Assembly: GCF_004123835.1 (NCBI RefSeq)
Contig: NZ_MZMU01000012.1
Coordinates: forward strand, 310,001-374,000
Reading direction: 5' to 3'
Length of the DNA: 64,000 bases
Origin: Rhizobium leguminosarum
GTDB lineage: Bacteria; Pseudomonadota; Alphaproteobacteria; Rhizobiales; Rhizobiaceae
This document shows positions 1 to 7,873 of this stretch, piece by piece. Below the pieces are notes generated by a model that worked only from the letters and a program-made list of their open reading frames with translations, had not been told where the DNA came from and did not search any database. The position numbers were made by a program, and so were the translations under genes. Positions within the stretch are counted from its first letter, which is position 1; the number at the start of each line of letters is the position of its first letter.

Positions 1-2
1 CC

Positions 3-128
3 AGGAGTTTGGGCCGCGTGGGGGTGGAGCTTCGGGTGGTCGATAGCCTGCGGCCGTTAAAGGGTCTCTGGAACAGCAGCCTGCATGTCAGCGGCATCCG
101 GCTGCGCAATACCAGGGATTGGGAATAG
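3..128 (+). CDS. C-terminal end of an unidentified gene (partial)
   Basis: A reading frame open from the window edge runs to a TAG at 126-128, giving 41 residues that end in NTRDWE. It is the only forward frame that stays open past base 60. The composition (Arg, Leu and Val rich, no low complexity) is compatible with the end of a folded protein, but I recognise no family from so short a tail. It would end 110 bp upstream of ligA in the same direction. It could also be a chance open frame. Confidence 0.3.
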   Translation, partial: RSLGRVGVELRVVDSLRPLKGLWNSSLHVSGIRLRNTRDWE

Positions 129-238
129 GCCGGGTAGATCGATCTTCCGATGCAGGATATCCAGCCTCTCTTTTCATCCGGCAATTTTGCTCTAAAAACA
201 ATCCAGATTTTCTGACCAGATTCTCTGGAGTGAGTTCC

Positions 239-2395
239 ATGTCCACCGAAGGTTCCGCCGTCGACACGTTGACGATCGAAGAGGCTGCCGCCGAGCTTGA
301 ACGGCTGGCAAAGGAGCTCGCGCATCACGATGCGCTCTACCACGGCAAGGACCGGCCGGAGATTTCCGATGCCGATTACGACGCGCTGAAGCGCCGCAAC
401 GATGCGCTGGAAGTGCGTTTTCCCGAGCTGATCCGCGAGGACAGCCCATCGCGGCATGTCGGCGCAGCACCCTCTGTCGCTTTCTCGCCCGTCGTTCATG
501 CGCGGCCGATGCTGTCGCTCGACAACACCTTCTCGCAGGAGGACGTGCAGGATTTCGTCGCCGGCGTCTATCGCTTCCTCGGCCGGCTGCCCGACCAGTC
601 GATCGCCTTTACCGCCGAGCCGAAGATCGACGGCCTGTCGATGTCTATCCGTTACGAGAACGGCAGGCTGGTAACAGCTGCAACGCGTGGCGACGGCACG
701 ACGGGCGAGAACGTCACCGCCAACATCCGAACCATCGCCGAGATCCCCAACGAGCTGCCGAAGGGCGTGCCCGCTGTCATCGAGATTCGCGGCGAGGTCT
801 ACATGGCCAAGAGCGACTTCCTGGCGCTGAACCGGCAGATGGAGGCGGAGGGCAAGCAGACCTATGTCAATCCGCGCAACACCGCGGCCGGATCGTTGCG
901 CCAGCTCGACGCCAAGGTGACGGCGAGCCGCAAGCTGAAATTCTTCGCCTACGCCTGGGGCGAAATGTCGGAGATGCCGGCCGATACGCAATTTGGGATG
1001 GTGCAGACCTTCAAGGACTGGGGTTTTCCGGTCAATCCGCTGATGAAACGGCTGAACTCGGTCGCCGACATCCTGTCGCATTATGACGAGATCGGCCTCG
1101 AGCGTCCGGATCTCGACTATGACATCGACGGCGTCGTCTACAAGGTCGACAGTCTCGAGCTGCAGGCCCGTCTCGGCTTCCGCTCACGTTCGCCGCGCTG
1201 GGCGACGGCGCACAAGTTTCCAGCGGAGCAGGCTTTCACGATCGTCGAGAATATCGACATCCAAGTCGGCCGCACCGGCGCCCTGACACCGGTCGCACGT
1301 TTGACGCCGATCACCGTCGGCGGCGTGGTCGTCACCAATGCGACGCTGCACAACGCGGATTACATCAGCGGCATCGGCAATAGCGGCGAGCGCATCCGCG
1401 ACGACGAGCACGATATCCGCATCGGCGATACCGTCATCGTGCAGCGCGCCGGCGACGTCATTCCGCAGGTCCTCGACGTCGTCATGGAGAAGCGCCCGGC
1501 CGAGGCCAGGCCCTACGAATTTCCGAAGACCTGCCCGGTCTGCGGTTCGCATGCAGTGCGTGAAAGACATGAGAAGACCGGCAAGCTCGATTCGGTCACC
1601 CGCTGCACCGGCGGCTTCATCTGCAGGGCGCAGGCGACGGAGCATCTGAAGCATTTCGTTTCGCGCAACGCCTTCGATATCGAAGGGCTCGGTTCGAAGC
1701 AGATCGACTTCTTCTTCGAAAACGAGGACGCGTCGCTGCAGATCCGCACGGCGCCTGATATCTTCACGCTGGAGAAGCGTCAGCAGCAATCGCTGACCAA
1801 GCTGGAGAATATTGATGGCTTCGGCAAGGTCAGCGTCGGCAAGCTCTATGCGGCGATCACCGAACGGCGCAGCATTGCGCTCCACCGCTTCATCTACGCG
1901 CTCGGCATCCGCCATGTCGGCGAGACCACGGCGAAGCTTTTGGCGCGCTCCTACGGCACCTATGCGGCCTTTGAGACGGGCATGCGGGAGGCCGAGGCGC
2001 TTGCCGGCGACGCCTGGAACGATCTCAACGGCATCGAGGGCATCGGAGAGGTGGTGGCGCGCGCCATCGTCGAATTCTACAAGGAGCCGCGCAATGTCGA
2101 GGTGATTACCCGACTGCTTGAGGAAGTGACGCCCGAGGAGGCCGAACAACCGAAGACGGCAGGTAGCCCGGTTGCCGGCAAGACCGTGGTTTTCACCGGC
2201 TCGCTGGAAAAGTTTACCCGCGACGAGGCGAAGGCGAGGGCGGAAAGTCTCGGCGCCAAGGTGGCGGGATCGGTCTCGAAGAAGACCGACATCGTCGTTG
2301 CCGGCCCCGGCGCCGGCTCCAAGCTCGATAAGGCGCGCGAACTCGGCGTGCAGACGATGGACGAGGACGAATGGCTGGCACTGATCAGCGGGTGA
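239..2395 (+). CDS. ligA: NAD-dependent DNA ligase LigA
   Basis: LigA seals nicks in duplex DNA during replication and repair using NAD+ as adenylate donor. The 718-residue protein has the complete family layout. The adenylation domain carries the nucleotidyl-lysine in KIDG (Lys129). The OB domain follows, then a four-cysteine zinc finger (CPVC near residue 430 and the later TRC/IC cysteines). Next come the helix-hairpin-helix repeats (the glycine-rich DGFGKV and EGIGEV segments) and a C-terminal BRCT domain from about residue 640. The frame is open further upstream, but I choose the ATG at 239 because GGAG lies at 226-229 with good spacing and MSTEGSAV begins the conserved part. Length and domains match full-length bacterial LigA, so it should be functional and essential. 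Confidence 0.97.
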   Translation: MSTEGSAVDTLTIEEAAAELERLAKELAHHDALYHGKDRPEISDADYDALKRRNDALEVRFPELIREDSPSRHVGAAPSVAFSPVVHARPMLSLDNTFSQEDVQDFVAGVYRFLGRLPDQSIAFTAEPKIDGLSMSIRYENGRLVTAATRGDGTTGENVTANIRTIAEIPNELPKGVPAVIEIRGEVYMAKSDFLALNRQMEAEGKQTYVNPRNTAAGSLRQLDAKVTASRKLKFFAYAWGEMSEMPADTQFGMVQTFKDWGFPVNPLMKRLNSVADILSHYDEIGLERPDLDYDIDGVVYKVDSLELQARLGFRSRSPRWATAHKFPAEQAFTIVENIDIQVGRTGALTPVARLTPITVGGVVVTNATLHNADYISGIGNSGERIRDDEHDIRIGDTVIVQRAGDVIPQVLDVVMEKRPAEARPYEFPKTCPVCGSHAVRERHEKTGKLDSVTRCTGGFICRAQATEHLKHFVSRNAFDIEGLGSKQIDFFFENEDASLQIRTAPDIFTLEKRQQQSLTKLENIDGFGKVSVGKLYAAITERRSIALHRFIYALGIRHVGETTAKLLARSYGTYAAFETGMREAEALAGDAWNDLNGIEGIGEVVARAIVEFYKEPRNVEVITRLLEEVTPEEAEQPKTAGSPVAGKTVVFTGSLEKFTRDEAKARAESLGAKVAGSVSKKTDIVVAGPGAGSKLDKARELGVQTMDEDEWLALISG

Positions 2396-2421
2396 GGGGC
2401 TGACGGCAAGTCGCCAGCCCC
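2396..2421. terminator. Hairpin between convergent ligA and acetyltransferase genes
   Basis: GGGGCTG at 2396-2402 pairs with CAGCCCC at 2415-2421 in the 32-bp gap between two convergent genes. No clear T-run follows on either strand, so bidirectional termination is an inference from position. Confidence 0.4.
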
Positions 2422-2427
2422 GCTCGC

Positions 2428-2964
2428 TCATAGCCTGAGCCGCGCCATCGTATAGGCGTCGACATACGCCCCTGATCGAAAGCCGAAGGCCTTCAGCAGG
2501 CCTTCTTGCTCGAAGCCGAATTTCCGGTAGAGGCCGATGGCGACATCGTTGTCGGTGTAGACGGTCAGTTCCAGCCGTTTGATATCGAGCCAGTCGTCGG
2601 CGGCGTCGACCATTGCGCCGAGCAGGATCCGTCCGAAACCGCGGCCGGTGAAATCGTCATGCACGCCCATGCCGATGCTGGCGACGTGCTGCCGGCGGCC
2701 GGAAAGACGGTTGAGGCCGCCATTGCCGACGATTTTGCCGTCCTGGGTGACGACGAGGTTGAGCGCGCCGGGCGACGGATTTTCCATGTTTTTGCGAACC
2801 TCTTCGACCCTCTGGTACGGCGGCCGCAAGGTGCCGGCCCGGTAGCCCGGCAGATTTATGAGATCGGTGATCTCCTCCGCATCGGACAGGCGGACGGCGC
2901 GCACGACGACGCCATCCGGCAGGCGCGCTCCGCCGCGAGGTTCATTCTCTTCGTTTTCAGACAT
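2428..2964 (-). CDS. GNAT-family N-acetyltransferase
   Basis: This 178-residue protein is a Gcn5-related acetyltransferase, transferring an acetyl group from acetyl-CoA to an amine. The acetyl-CoA loop is visible as TGRGFGRIL around residues 110-118, preceded by the beta-strand segment VASIGMGVHDD and followed by LELTVYTDN and the C-terminal LYRKFGFEQEG motif. That combination resembles the YhhY/RimI-like branch, which acetylates amino acids or protein N-termini, but the substrate cannot be read from sequence. The first 15 residues are acidic and probably disordered. It converges on ligA with a 32-bp gap and has no operon partner. Confidence 0.85.
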   Translation of the reverse strand: MSENEENEPRGGARLPDGVVVRAVRLSDAEEITDLINLPGYRAGTLRPPYQRVEEVRKNMENPSPGALNLVVTQDGKIVGNGGLNRLSGRRQHVASIGMGVHDDFTGRGFGRILLGAMVDAADDWLDIKRLELTVYTDNDVAIGLYRKFGFEQEGLLKAFGFRSGAYVDAYTMARLRL

Positions 2965-3176
2965 TCATGCTCTCCATCAGTGTCGGGAGGAGAGCCGGTT
3001 TCCGAAAACCCTGCTCGCCTCGGCAGGGTTTTCGGGATGATCGGATCGCTGCTAACGCGCCATCGCTCCCGCGTACCCTTCAAGGGTCGTGGTGTGATGA
3101 ATAAGCGCTGCCATGGTTACGGAACCGATCATGGCAGCAAGTTTCGATATGTGGGGTAAAAAGTCAACCGGGCGTC

Positions 3177-3836
3177 GTGTCGAATTTGCGCCGTGGGAAG
3201 CGGGGCGGTATTCCTGTTCCCGAAGAAACGATTCGGACTGCGGCATTGAAAACTATCGCGATTGACTTCGAGACGGCGAACGAACAGCGCCGCAGCGCCT
3301 GTTCCGTTGGACTTGCCTGGATCGAGGACGGCAGGGTCACGCGCGTCGAGGAGCGGCTGATCCGGCCTCGGGACATGCGCTTTTCAGGCATGAACATCGC
3401 GATTCATGGCATCCGGCCGGAGCATGTCGAGGACGCGCCCGAGTTTCCCGAGGTAATGGATGAGTTCGAGGAGGATTTTCGCGGCGCGACGATGATCGCG
3501 CACAATGCCGCCTTCGATTTCAGCGTCTGGCGGGCGAGCCTCGATCTCTACCGGCAATCCTATCCAGAGCTAACCTATCTCTGCAGCCTGAAGATGGCGC
3601 AGCGGATCTGGCCGCATTTCCTCTCGCACCGGCTGAACCTGATCGCCGAGCAACTCGGCCTGCGTTTCGTGCACCACAACGCCGCCGAAGATGCCGCCGT
3701 CTGCGCAGCGGCCGCAATCGAGATGGCAAGGGCGGTCAAGGCCCATGCCGTCCATGCCATACCGGCGCTGATCGGCATGAAGCCAGGTCGGCTGACGGCG
3801 CAGGCCTACGAGCCCTGCACCTGCCGAAAAGGCTGA
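3177..3836 (+). CDS. DEDDh-type 3'-5' exonuclease (DnaQ-like)
   Basis: The protein is a single-domain DnaQ-superfamily exonuclease. Exo I is IDFETAN (catalytic Asp and Glu), Exo II is HNAAFD, and Exo III is HHNAAEDA with the His-x4-Asp spacing of the DEDDh class, so all acidic metal ligands are present. It lacks a polymerase or UvrC-type partner domain, so proofreading, repair or RNA processing are all possible. The GTG start at 3177 is uncertain: it adds 23 residues before the conserved core, no good ribosome binding site precedes it, and a TTG at 3246 would start the protein at KTIAIDFETAN. The short C-terminal tail ends in CTCRKG, a possible metal-binding cysteine pair. Confidence 0.85.
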   Translation: MSNLRRGKRGGIPVPEETIRTAALKTIAIDFETANEQRRSACSVGLAWIEDGRVTRVEERLIRPRDMRFSGMNIAIHGIRPEHVEDAPEFPEVMDEFEEDFRGATMIAHNAAFDFSVWRASLDLYRQSYPELTYLCSLKMAQRIWPHFLSHRLNLIAEQLGLRFVHHNAAEDAAVCAAAAIEMARAVKAHAVHAIPALIGMKPGRLTAQAYEPCTCRKG

Positions 3837-3914
3837 TCCCTTTCCGCAAACGCCCTTTTCTTGCAAAGCATGGGTGCATGCTTATCTAGAATGCGGATTA
3901 TTCAGGGAGCCGCC

Positions 3915-4409
3915 ATGTCCAGACTGCGCAATCTTCTCCTCGCCGCCTTCTCTTTCGCCGCCCTTTCCACAGGTGCTGCCTCAGCCGAGGTTGTCGGCAA
4001 GGTCGGGGTCGACTGGATCGGCAACGACATCATCGTCGAGGCGGTCTCCGATCCTGACGTCAAGGGCGTTACCTGCCACGTCACCTATTTCGACCGCAGC
4101 CTGATCGACCGGTTCAAGAACGGCAACTGGTTCGAGGATCCGTCCAACAATTCCATTGCCTGCCGGCAGACCGGGCCGATCGAGATCGGCAATATCGACC
4201 TGTCCAAGGATGGCAGCGAGGTGTTCCGCCAGGGCATGTCGCTGATCTGGAAGACACTGGTCGTCAACCGTATCTACGACAAGACCAACGATACGCTGAT
4301 CTATCTCGCCCATTCGCGCGAACTGACGGACGGTTCGGCGAAGATGTCGATCTCGACCATTCCGCTCTATGGGCAGAACGTTGTCTGGAAGAATGGGAAG
4401 CCGCAATAA
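3915..4409 (+). CDS. creA: CreA family periplasmic protein
   Basis: A 164-residue secreted protein of the CreA family, whose biochemical role is not established. The first 24 residues (MSRLRNLLLAAFSFAALSTGAASA) form a classic Sec signal peptide with cleavage after ASA. The mature part contains the family-typical segments GVTCHVTYFDR, SIACRQTGPI and the two conserved cysteines they carry, which may form a disulfide. The ATG at 3915 is chosen because AGGGAG at 3904-3909 precedes it and the signal peptide starts there; an earlier in-frame ATG would bury the signal peptide. It is alone on this strand and is followed by a repeat-rich gap before convergent cheW. Confidence 0.9.
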   Translation: MSRLRNLLLAAFSFAALSTGAASAEVVGKVGVDWIGNDIIVEAVSDPDVKGVTCHVTYFDRSLIDRFKNGNWFEDPSNNSIACRQTGPIEIGNIDLSKDGSEVFRQGMSLIWKTLVVNRIYDKTNDTLIYLAHSRELTDGSAKMSISTIPLYGQNVVWKNGKPQ

Positions 4410-4448
4410 GGCTGGGAGGTTCCGACATCTTTCGCTATTGAGATTAAA

Positions 4449-4594
4449 GACCCCGCCCCAAACCCCTCCCCACAAGGGGGGAGGGGCTTAACTTACCGCA
4501 CCAGCTTTCCTGATTTTCGACGTTTCGGTAGGAGCGGGGCGGGGTCTCGGGTTAGTCCCTCCCCCTTGTGGGGAGGGGTTGGGGAGGGGTTTTC
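4449..4594. repeat. Inverted-repeat intergenic element
   Basis: Two arms of about 30 bp, each built around CCCCTCCCCACAAGGGGG or its complement, face each other (left 4449-4487, right 4555-4594). The inner flank of the right side also repeats the left arm's GACCCCGCCCC as its complement near 4535-4548, so the arms are nested. This looks like a small palindromic, possibly MITE-like rhizobial repeat. It sits between creA and the cheW terminator and contains no gene. Confidence 0.7.
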
Positions 4595-4634
4595 GCAAAG
4601 TCTGATCCCATGCTTGCCTCCACCCCAAAATCAA

Positions 4635-4657
4635 AAGGCCCGGACGAGCCGGGCCTT
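4635..4657 (-). terminator. Intrinsic terminator of cheW
   Basis: AAGGCCCGG (4635-4643) and CCGGGCCTT (4649-4657) form a 9-bp perfect stem with a 5-base loop. Read on the minus strand it is followed by TTTTGATTTT, and it lies 24 bp after the cheW stop. Confidence 0.9.
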
Positions 4658-4680
4658 CGAATTCCAGATATGAGTATTCC

Positions 4681-5151
4681 TCAGGCCACCTGCGTCAGCT
4701 CGTCGGCAATGACCGTGTCGAGGTTCAGGAAGCAGACCATGGTCTTTTCGAGCGCGACGATGCCGCGGCAGAAGGCGCGCTGGGCTTCCGGGATGATTTC
4801 CGGCGGCGGCTGCAGGTCTTCGCTCTTGATGGTCATCATGTCGGAAACCTGCTCGACCAGCAGGCCGACCAGCTTGCCGGCGATGTCGGTGACGATGATC
4901 GCCGAGCGCTCGGACGGCTCGGTCATCTTCATGCCGAGGCGGCAGGCCATGTCGATAACGGGGATCACCGCACCACGCAGGTTGATGAGACCCAAGACGT
5001 AGGGCGGGGTGTGCGGCATCGGCGTCACCGGCGCCCAGCCGCGGATTTCGCGGATGGCCATGATGTCGATGCAGAATTCCTGATCGCCCAGGTGGAACGA
5101 AACGATTTCGAGATAAGCGCCCGACTGCTTGATGGCGTTGTTGTTGTTCAT
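4681..5151 (-). CDS. cheW: Chemotaxis coupling protein CheW
   Basis: CheW bridges methyl-accepting chemotaxis receptors and the CheA histidine kinase in the cytoplasmic arrays. This 156-residue protein is a single CheW domain of normal length. Visible family motifs are SFHLGDQEFCIDI near the N-terminus, IREIRGW, the conserved GLINLRGAVIPVIDM (residues about 53-67) and GLLVEQVSDM. It stands outside any visible chemotaxis operon, like the extra cheW copies rhizobia often carry. It converges with creA and has a clear intrinsic terminator. The poly-Asn start (MNNNNA) is not part of the fold. Confidence 0.95.
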   Translation of the reverse strand: MNNNNAIKQSGAYLEIVSFHLGDQEFCIDIMAIREIRGWAPVTPMPHTPPYVLGLINLRGAVIPVIDMACRLGMKMTEPSERSAIIVTDIAGKLVGLLVEQVSDMMTIKSEDLQPPPEIIPEAQRAFCRGIVALEKTMVCFLNLDTVIADELTQVA

Positions 5152-5472
5152 GGTCAGAATTCTTCCCAGTTGTCCCCAGCGGGAGAGGCGATGCAGAACC
5201 GCCGTTAAATATAGATGTGACGGCTTAAGTCTTTCCTAACGATATGTATTTTCGGATTGCCCGTCGCTTTAGAGGTAAGCTATTCAAACACATGCATTTT
5301 TGATCCATGCAGATTCCTGAGGGCGGATTTCGTTGCCGTGGCAGTTTCTGCCGGTGAGACAATTCAACACGGGTTCGAAAACATATTCTTGAATTGCGCG
5401 CCTCCGGTCGAGGCTATAAGCACGCCAGCAGTGGCTGGCGGCACATCTCCGCCTGGATCGAGGATCATGCCA
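5152..5472. other. Intergenic region between divergent cheW and sco genes
   Basis: About 320 bp separate the two divergent starts and presumably hold both promoters. An open frame in phase with the sco gene runs through much of it, but its composition is not coding-like and no ribosome binding site marks an earlier start. I see no repeat or RNA gene here. Confidence 0.5.
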
Positions 5473-6075
5473 ATGAAGACATTCCGCATCGCCGTCTGGG
5501 TCGGTGTCCTGATACTGGCCGGGTTTCTCGGCGGGTTCACGTACTATCTCAACAGATCGGGGAATGTGGTGGCGGAGGCTCCCTTCGGCGTGCCCTTTAC
5601 CCTGGTCTCCCAGAGCGGGCAGCCGATCACCGAGGAGGCGCTGCGCGGCAAGCCGACGGCGCTGTTCTTCGGCTTCACCCATTGCCCGGAAGTCTGCCCG
5701 ACGACGCTTTTCGAGCTGAACGGCTGGATGGAGAAGGTCGATCCGAAGGGCGATAAGCTGCAGGCCTTTTTCGTCACCGTCGATCCGGAGCGCGACACGC
5801 CTGAGATCATGAACGAATACGTCTCCAATGTTTCCAAGCGCATCACCGGCATTTCGGGCGCGCCCGATAAGATCGCCGAGGTCGTCAAGGGGTTCCGCGT
5901 CTACGCCAAGAAAGTGCCGGTCGACGAGAAGGATCCGAACGGCGACTATACGATGGACCACACCGCGTCGGTCTTCTTGCTCGATTCGGCCGGGCGGTTT
6001 TCCGGAACGATCGCCTATGGCGAAAACCCGGACACGGCGGTAAAGAAGCTGGAGAATCTCGTCAGCAAGGGGTGA
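5473..6075 (+). CDS. SCO1/SenC family copper chaperone
   Basis: Sco proteins deliver copper to the CuA centre of cytochrome c oxidase from the periplasmic face of the inner membrane. The 200-residue protein has an N-terminal anchor helix (residues about 7-26), then a thioredoxin-like domain. The copper ligands are present: the CPEVC motif (Cys71 and Cys75) and the distal His163 in the MDHTAS segment. The ATG at 5473 is chosen over the one two codons earlier because AGGA at 5461-5464 sits 8 bases upstream of it. prmA follows 68 bp downstream on the same strand; the pairing gives no functional clue. Confidence 0.93.
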   Translation: MKTFRIAVWVGVLILAGFLGGFTYYLNRSGNVVAEAPFGVPFTLVSQSGQPITEEALRGKPTALFFGFTHCPEVCPTTLFELNGWMEKVDPKGDKLQAFFVTVDPERDTPEIMNEYVSNVSKRITGISGAPDKIAEVVKGFRVYAKKVPVDEKDPNGDYTMDHTASVFLLDSAGRFSGTIAYGENPDTAVKKLENLVSKG

Positions 6076-6143
6076 CAGCTTCAGCGTGATGGGACGTTGG
6101 CTCGACCGGCGGCGGGCAACGGAAACGGGAAAGACCGCCTATC

Positions 6144-7022
6144 GTGAGTGAAATCCGCCTTTACGTGACGACGACCGAAAGCAAGGCCGAGGAGATCCTC
6201 GACCTTCTGAGCGCGGTCTTCGGCGAAGAAGACTTTGCCATCGGCACCACCGAAATCGATGAGAAAAAGGATATCTGGGAAGCCTCGATCTACATGATGG
6301 CCGAGGACGAGGCTGAGGTGCAATCCCGCGTCGAGGACGCATTGAAGGCCTCTTTCCCTGATGCCCGGCTGGAGCGGGAAGTCATTCCCGAGGTCGACTG
6401 GGTGGTGAAATCGCTGGAGGGGCTGAAGCCCGTCAGGGCAGGGCGCTTCCTGGTGCATGGTTCGCATGACCGCGACAAGGTCCGTTCCGGCGACATTGCG
6501 ATCGAGATCGATGCCGGCCAGGCCTTTGGCACCGGCCATCATGGCACGACGGCGGGCTGCCTGGAGGTGATCGATAGCGTGGTGCGCTCGCGCCCGGTCC
6601 GCAATGCGCTTGATCTCGGCACCGGCAGCGGCGTGCTGGCGATTGCGGTGCGCAAGCTCAGGAACATACCGGTGCTTGCGACCGACATCGATCCGATCGC
6701 GACGAAGGTGGCGGCCGAGAACGTGCGCCGCAACGGCATCGCCTCGGGCATCGTCACTAGGACCGCCCCGGGCTTTCATTCGACGGCCTTTTCCGAGCAT
6801 GGTCCCTTCGATCTCATCATCGCCAACATTCTCGCCCGGCCGCTGATCCGCATGGCGCCGAAGCTTGCGACGCATCTTGCGCCTGGCGGATCGGTCATTC
6901 TCTCCGGCATCCTTACCGGGCAGCGCTGGAAGGTGATTGCCGCCTATAGTGGCGCGAGACTTCGCCATGTCAGAACGATCTGGCGGAATGGTTGGGTGAC
7001 CATTCACCTCGACCGGCCTTGA
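6144..7022 (+). CDS. prmA: Ribosomal protein L11 methyltransferase PrmA
   Basis: PrmA trimethylates ribosomal protein L11 using S-adenosylmethionine. The 292-residue protein has the N-terminal substrate-recognition domain (residues 1 to about 110) and a class I methyltransferase domain. The SAM-binding motif I is LDLGTGSGVLAIA (about residues 155-167), preceded by the family signature AFGTGHHGTT; motif II acidic residue is in ATDIDPIA, and the catalytic-region motif IIANILA is present. Translation starts at a GTG at 6144, with GGGAAAG upstream. Length and motifs are normal for alphaproteobacterial PrmA. Confidence 0.93.
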   Translation: MSEIRLYVTTTESKAEEILDLLSAVFGEEDFAIGTTEIDEKKDIWEASIYMMAEDEAEVQSRVEDALKASFPDARLEREVIPEVDWVVKSLEGLKPVRAGRFLVHGSHDRDKVRSGDIAIEIDAGQAFGTGHHGTTAGCLEVIDSVVRSRPVRNALDLGTGSGVLAIAVRKLRNIPVLATDIDPIATKVAAENVRRNGIASGIVTRTAPGFHSTAFSEHGPFDLIIANILARPLIRMAPKLATHLAPGGSVILSGILTGQRWKVIAAYSGARLRHVRTIWRNGWVTIHLDRP

Positions 7023-7050
7023 TAAGGGAGAGAGTTGGGCTGACGGTGCT

Positions 7051-7237
7051 GCTTGCTCCCTCTTCGCCCCAGCGGGGAGAAGATGCCCGAAGGGCAGATG
7101 AGGGGGTGAGCGGCGAAGCCTCGAATGCGCTGAGCGCAAGCGAAGGGCAATAAAGGGCGTGCCGTGCGGCCCCCTCATCCGACCCTTCGGGCCACCTTCT
7201 CCCCGTTGGGGAGAAGGGGGAGCAAGCCGGGATCTTC
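7051..7237. repeat. Inverted-arm palindromic repeat, copy 1 (RIME-like)
   Basis: The element begins GCTTGCTCCC and ends GGGAGCAAGC, with inner arms containing CCCCAGCGGGGAGAAG and its complement and a GATGAGGGGG/CCCCCTCATC pair. The core between the arms (about 7105-7165) recurs in opposite orientation at 50.9 kb. It resembles the rhizobial intergenic mosaic elements described in the literature, though I cannot confirm membership without a search. Confidence 0.75.
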
Positions 7238-7282
7238 TCCACAAAACAGCACGTTTCCCGTGCCTTCTCAATCACAACAAAA

Positions 7283-7307
7283 AAGGCGGTGCCGATGGCA
7301 CCGCCTT
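7283..7307 (-). terminator. Intrinsic terminator of the 57-residue orphan gene
   Basis: AAGGCGGTGCC (7283-7293) pairs perfectly with GGCACCGCCTT (7297-7307) over an 11-bp stem with a GAT loop. On the minus strand a TTTTTTGTTG tract follows. It lies about 115 bp past the stop codon at 7421, in the correct orientation for that gene. Confidence 0.88.
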
Positions 7308-7420
7308 GGACCGGTCTATCCGGTCAATGCCCGCGAGCTCAAGGGGAGGAGCGCTCAAGCGGGCTCTACTGCATTCCAATAGGCCGGTCCGGGAGGGAGG
7401 AGACGGACTGGCTTTCAGGC

Positions 7421-7594
7421 TTAGAACGCGTAGCTGGGGGCGCCCTTGTGGCGCGTGGCCCGCTGGCCGGCGCCGAGCAGCTTGAGGCTGTCCTCGTTCT
7501 GCGGGCGGCGGGCGCCGATCACGTGACGCACGGTCTGGCGTTCGCCAGCCTGCACCGGGCTGCTATATGCGAAGCGCGAGAGAGAGGCGGTCAT
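7421..7594 (-). CDS. Small orphan protein, 57 residues
   Basis: A short gene I do not recognise. It has the marks of a real transcription unit: an ATG at 7594 preceded on its strand by AAGGAA eight bases upstream, a stop at 7421, and a strong intrinsic terminator downstream. The product starts MTASLSRFAYSSPVQ and ends RHKGAPSYAF. It is basic (about ten Arg/Lys), has no membrane segment or signal peptide, and includes GARRPQNEDSLKLLG in the middle. The basic, Gln/Arg-rich composition could suit binding to nucleic acid or another polyanion, but that is a guess. It is divergent from the aminopeptidase gene. An in-frame upstream start exists but lacks a ribosome binding site. Confidence 0.7.
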   Translation of the reverse strand: MTASLSRFAYSSPVQAGERQTVRHVIGARRPQNEDSLKLLGAGQRATRHKGAPSYAF

Positions 7595-7873
7595 TTCAAG
7601 AATTCCTTTGTTTACAGGTTCATCGCGAACCGTTTGATGACGCCTATATAGCTGTTCTGAAATGCGGAGGCAGAGGGTTTCGCTCATGGGAGCCATGCGG
7701 CCAATGCATAAAGCGTGCCAAATTAACTTTTGGCGTCACAGTTCTGTCAAAATGTTGAGCGGTCCCAGTCGTTTCGACTCGTTTTGTCGCTTTTTCTCCC
7801 CATCGATTGAAATTTCGCTAACATGGTCGGCATCCCATTAACCGGATTCGTCTCAATCATTCGGGTTTCCAGC

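Noticed and set aside
3131..3265. A 44-codon ATG frame (MAASFDMWGKKSTG...) before the exonuclease core
   Set aside because: No good ribosome binding site and it overlaps the longer exonuclease frame. It only shows that the exonuclease start is uncertain.
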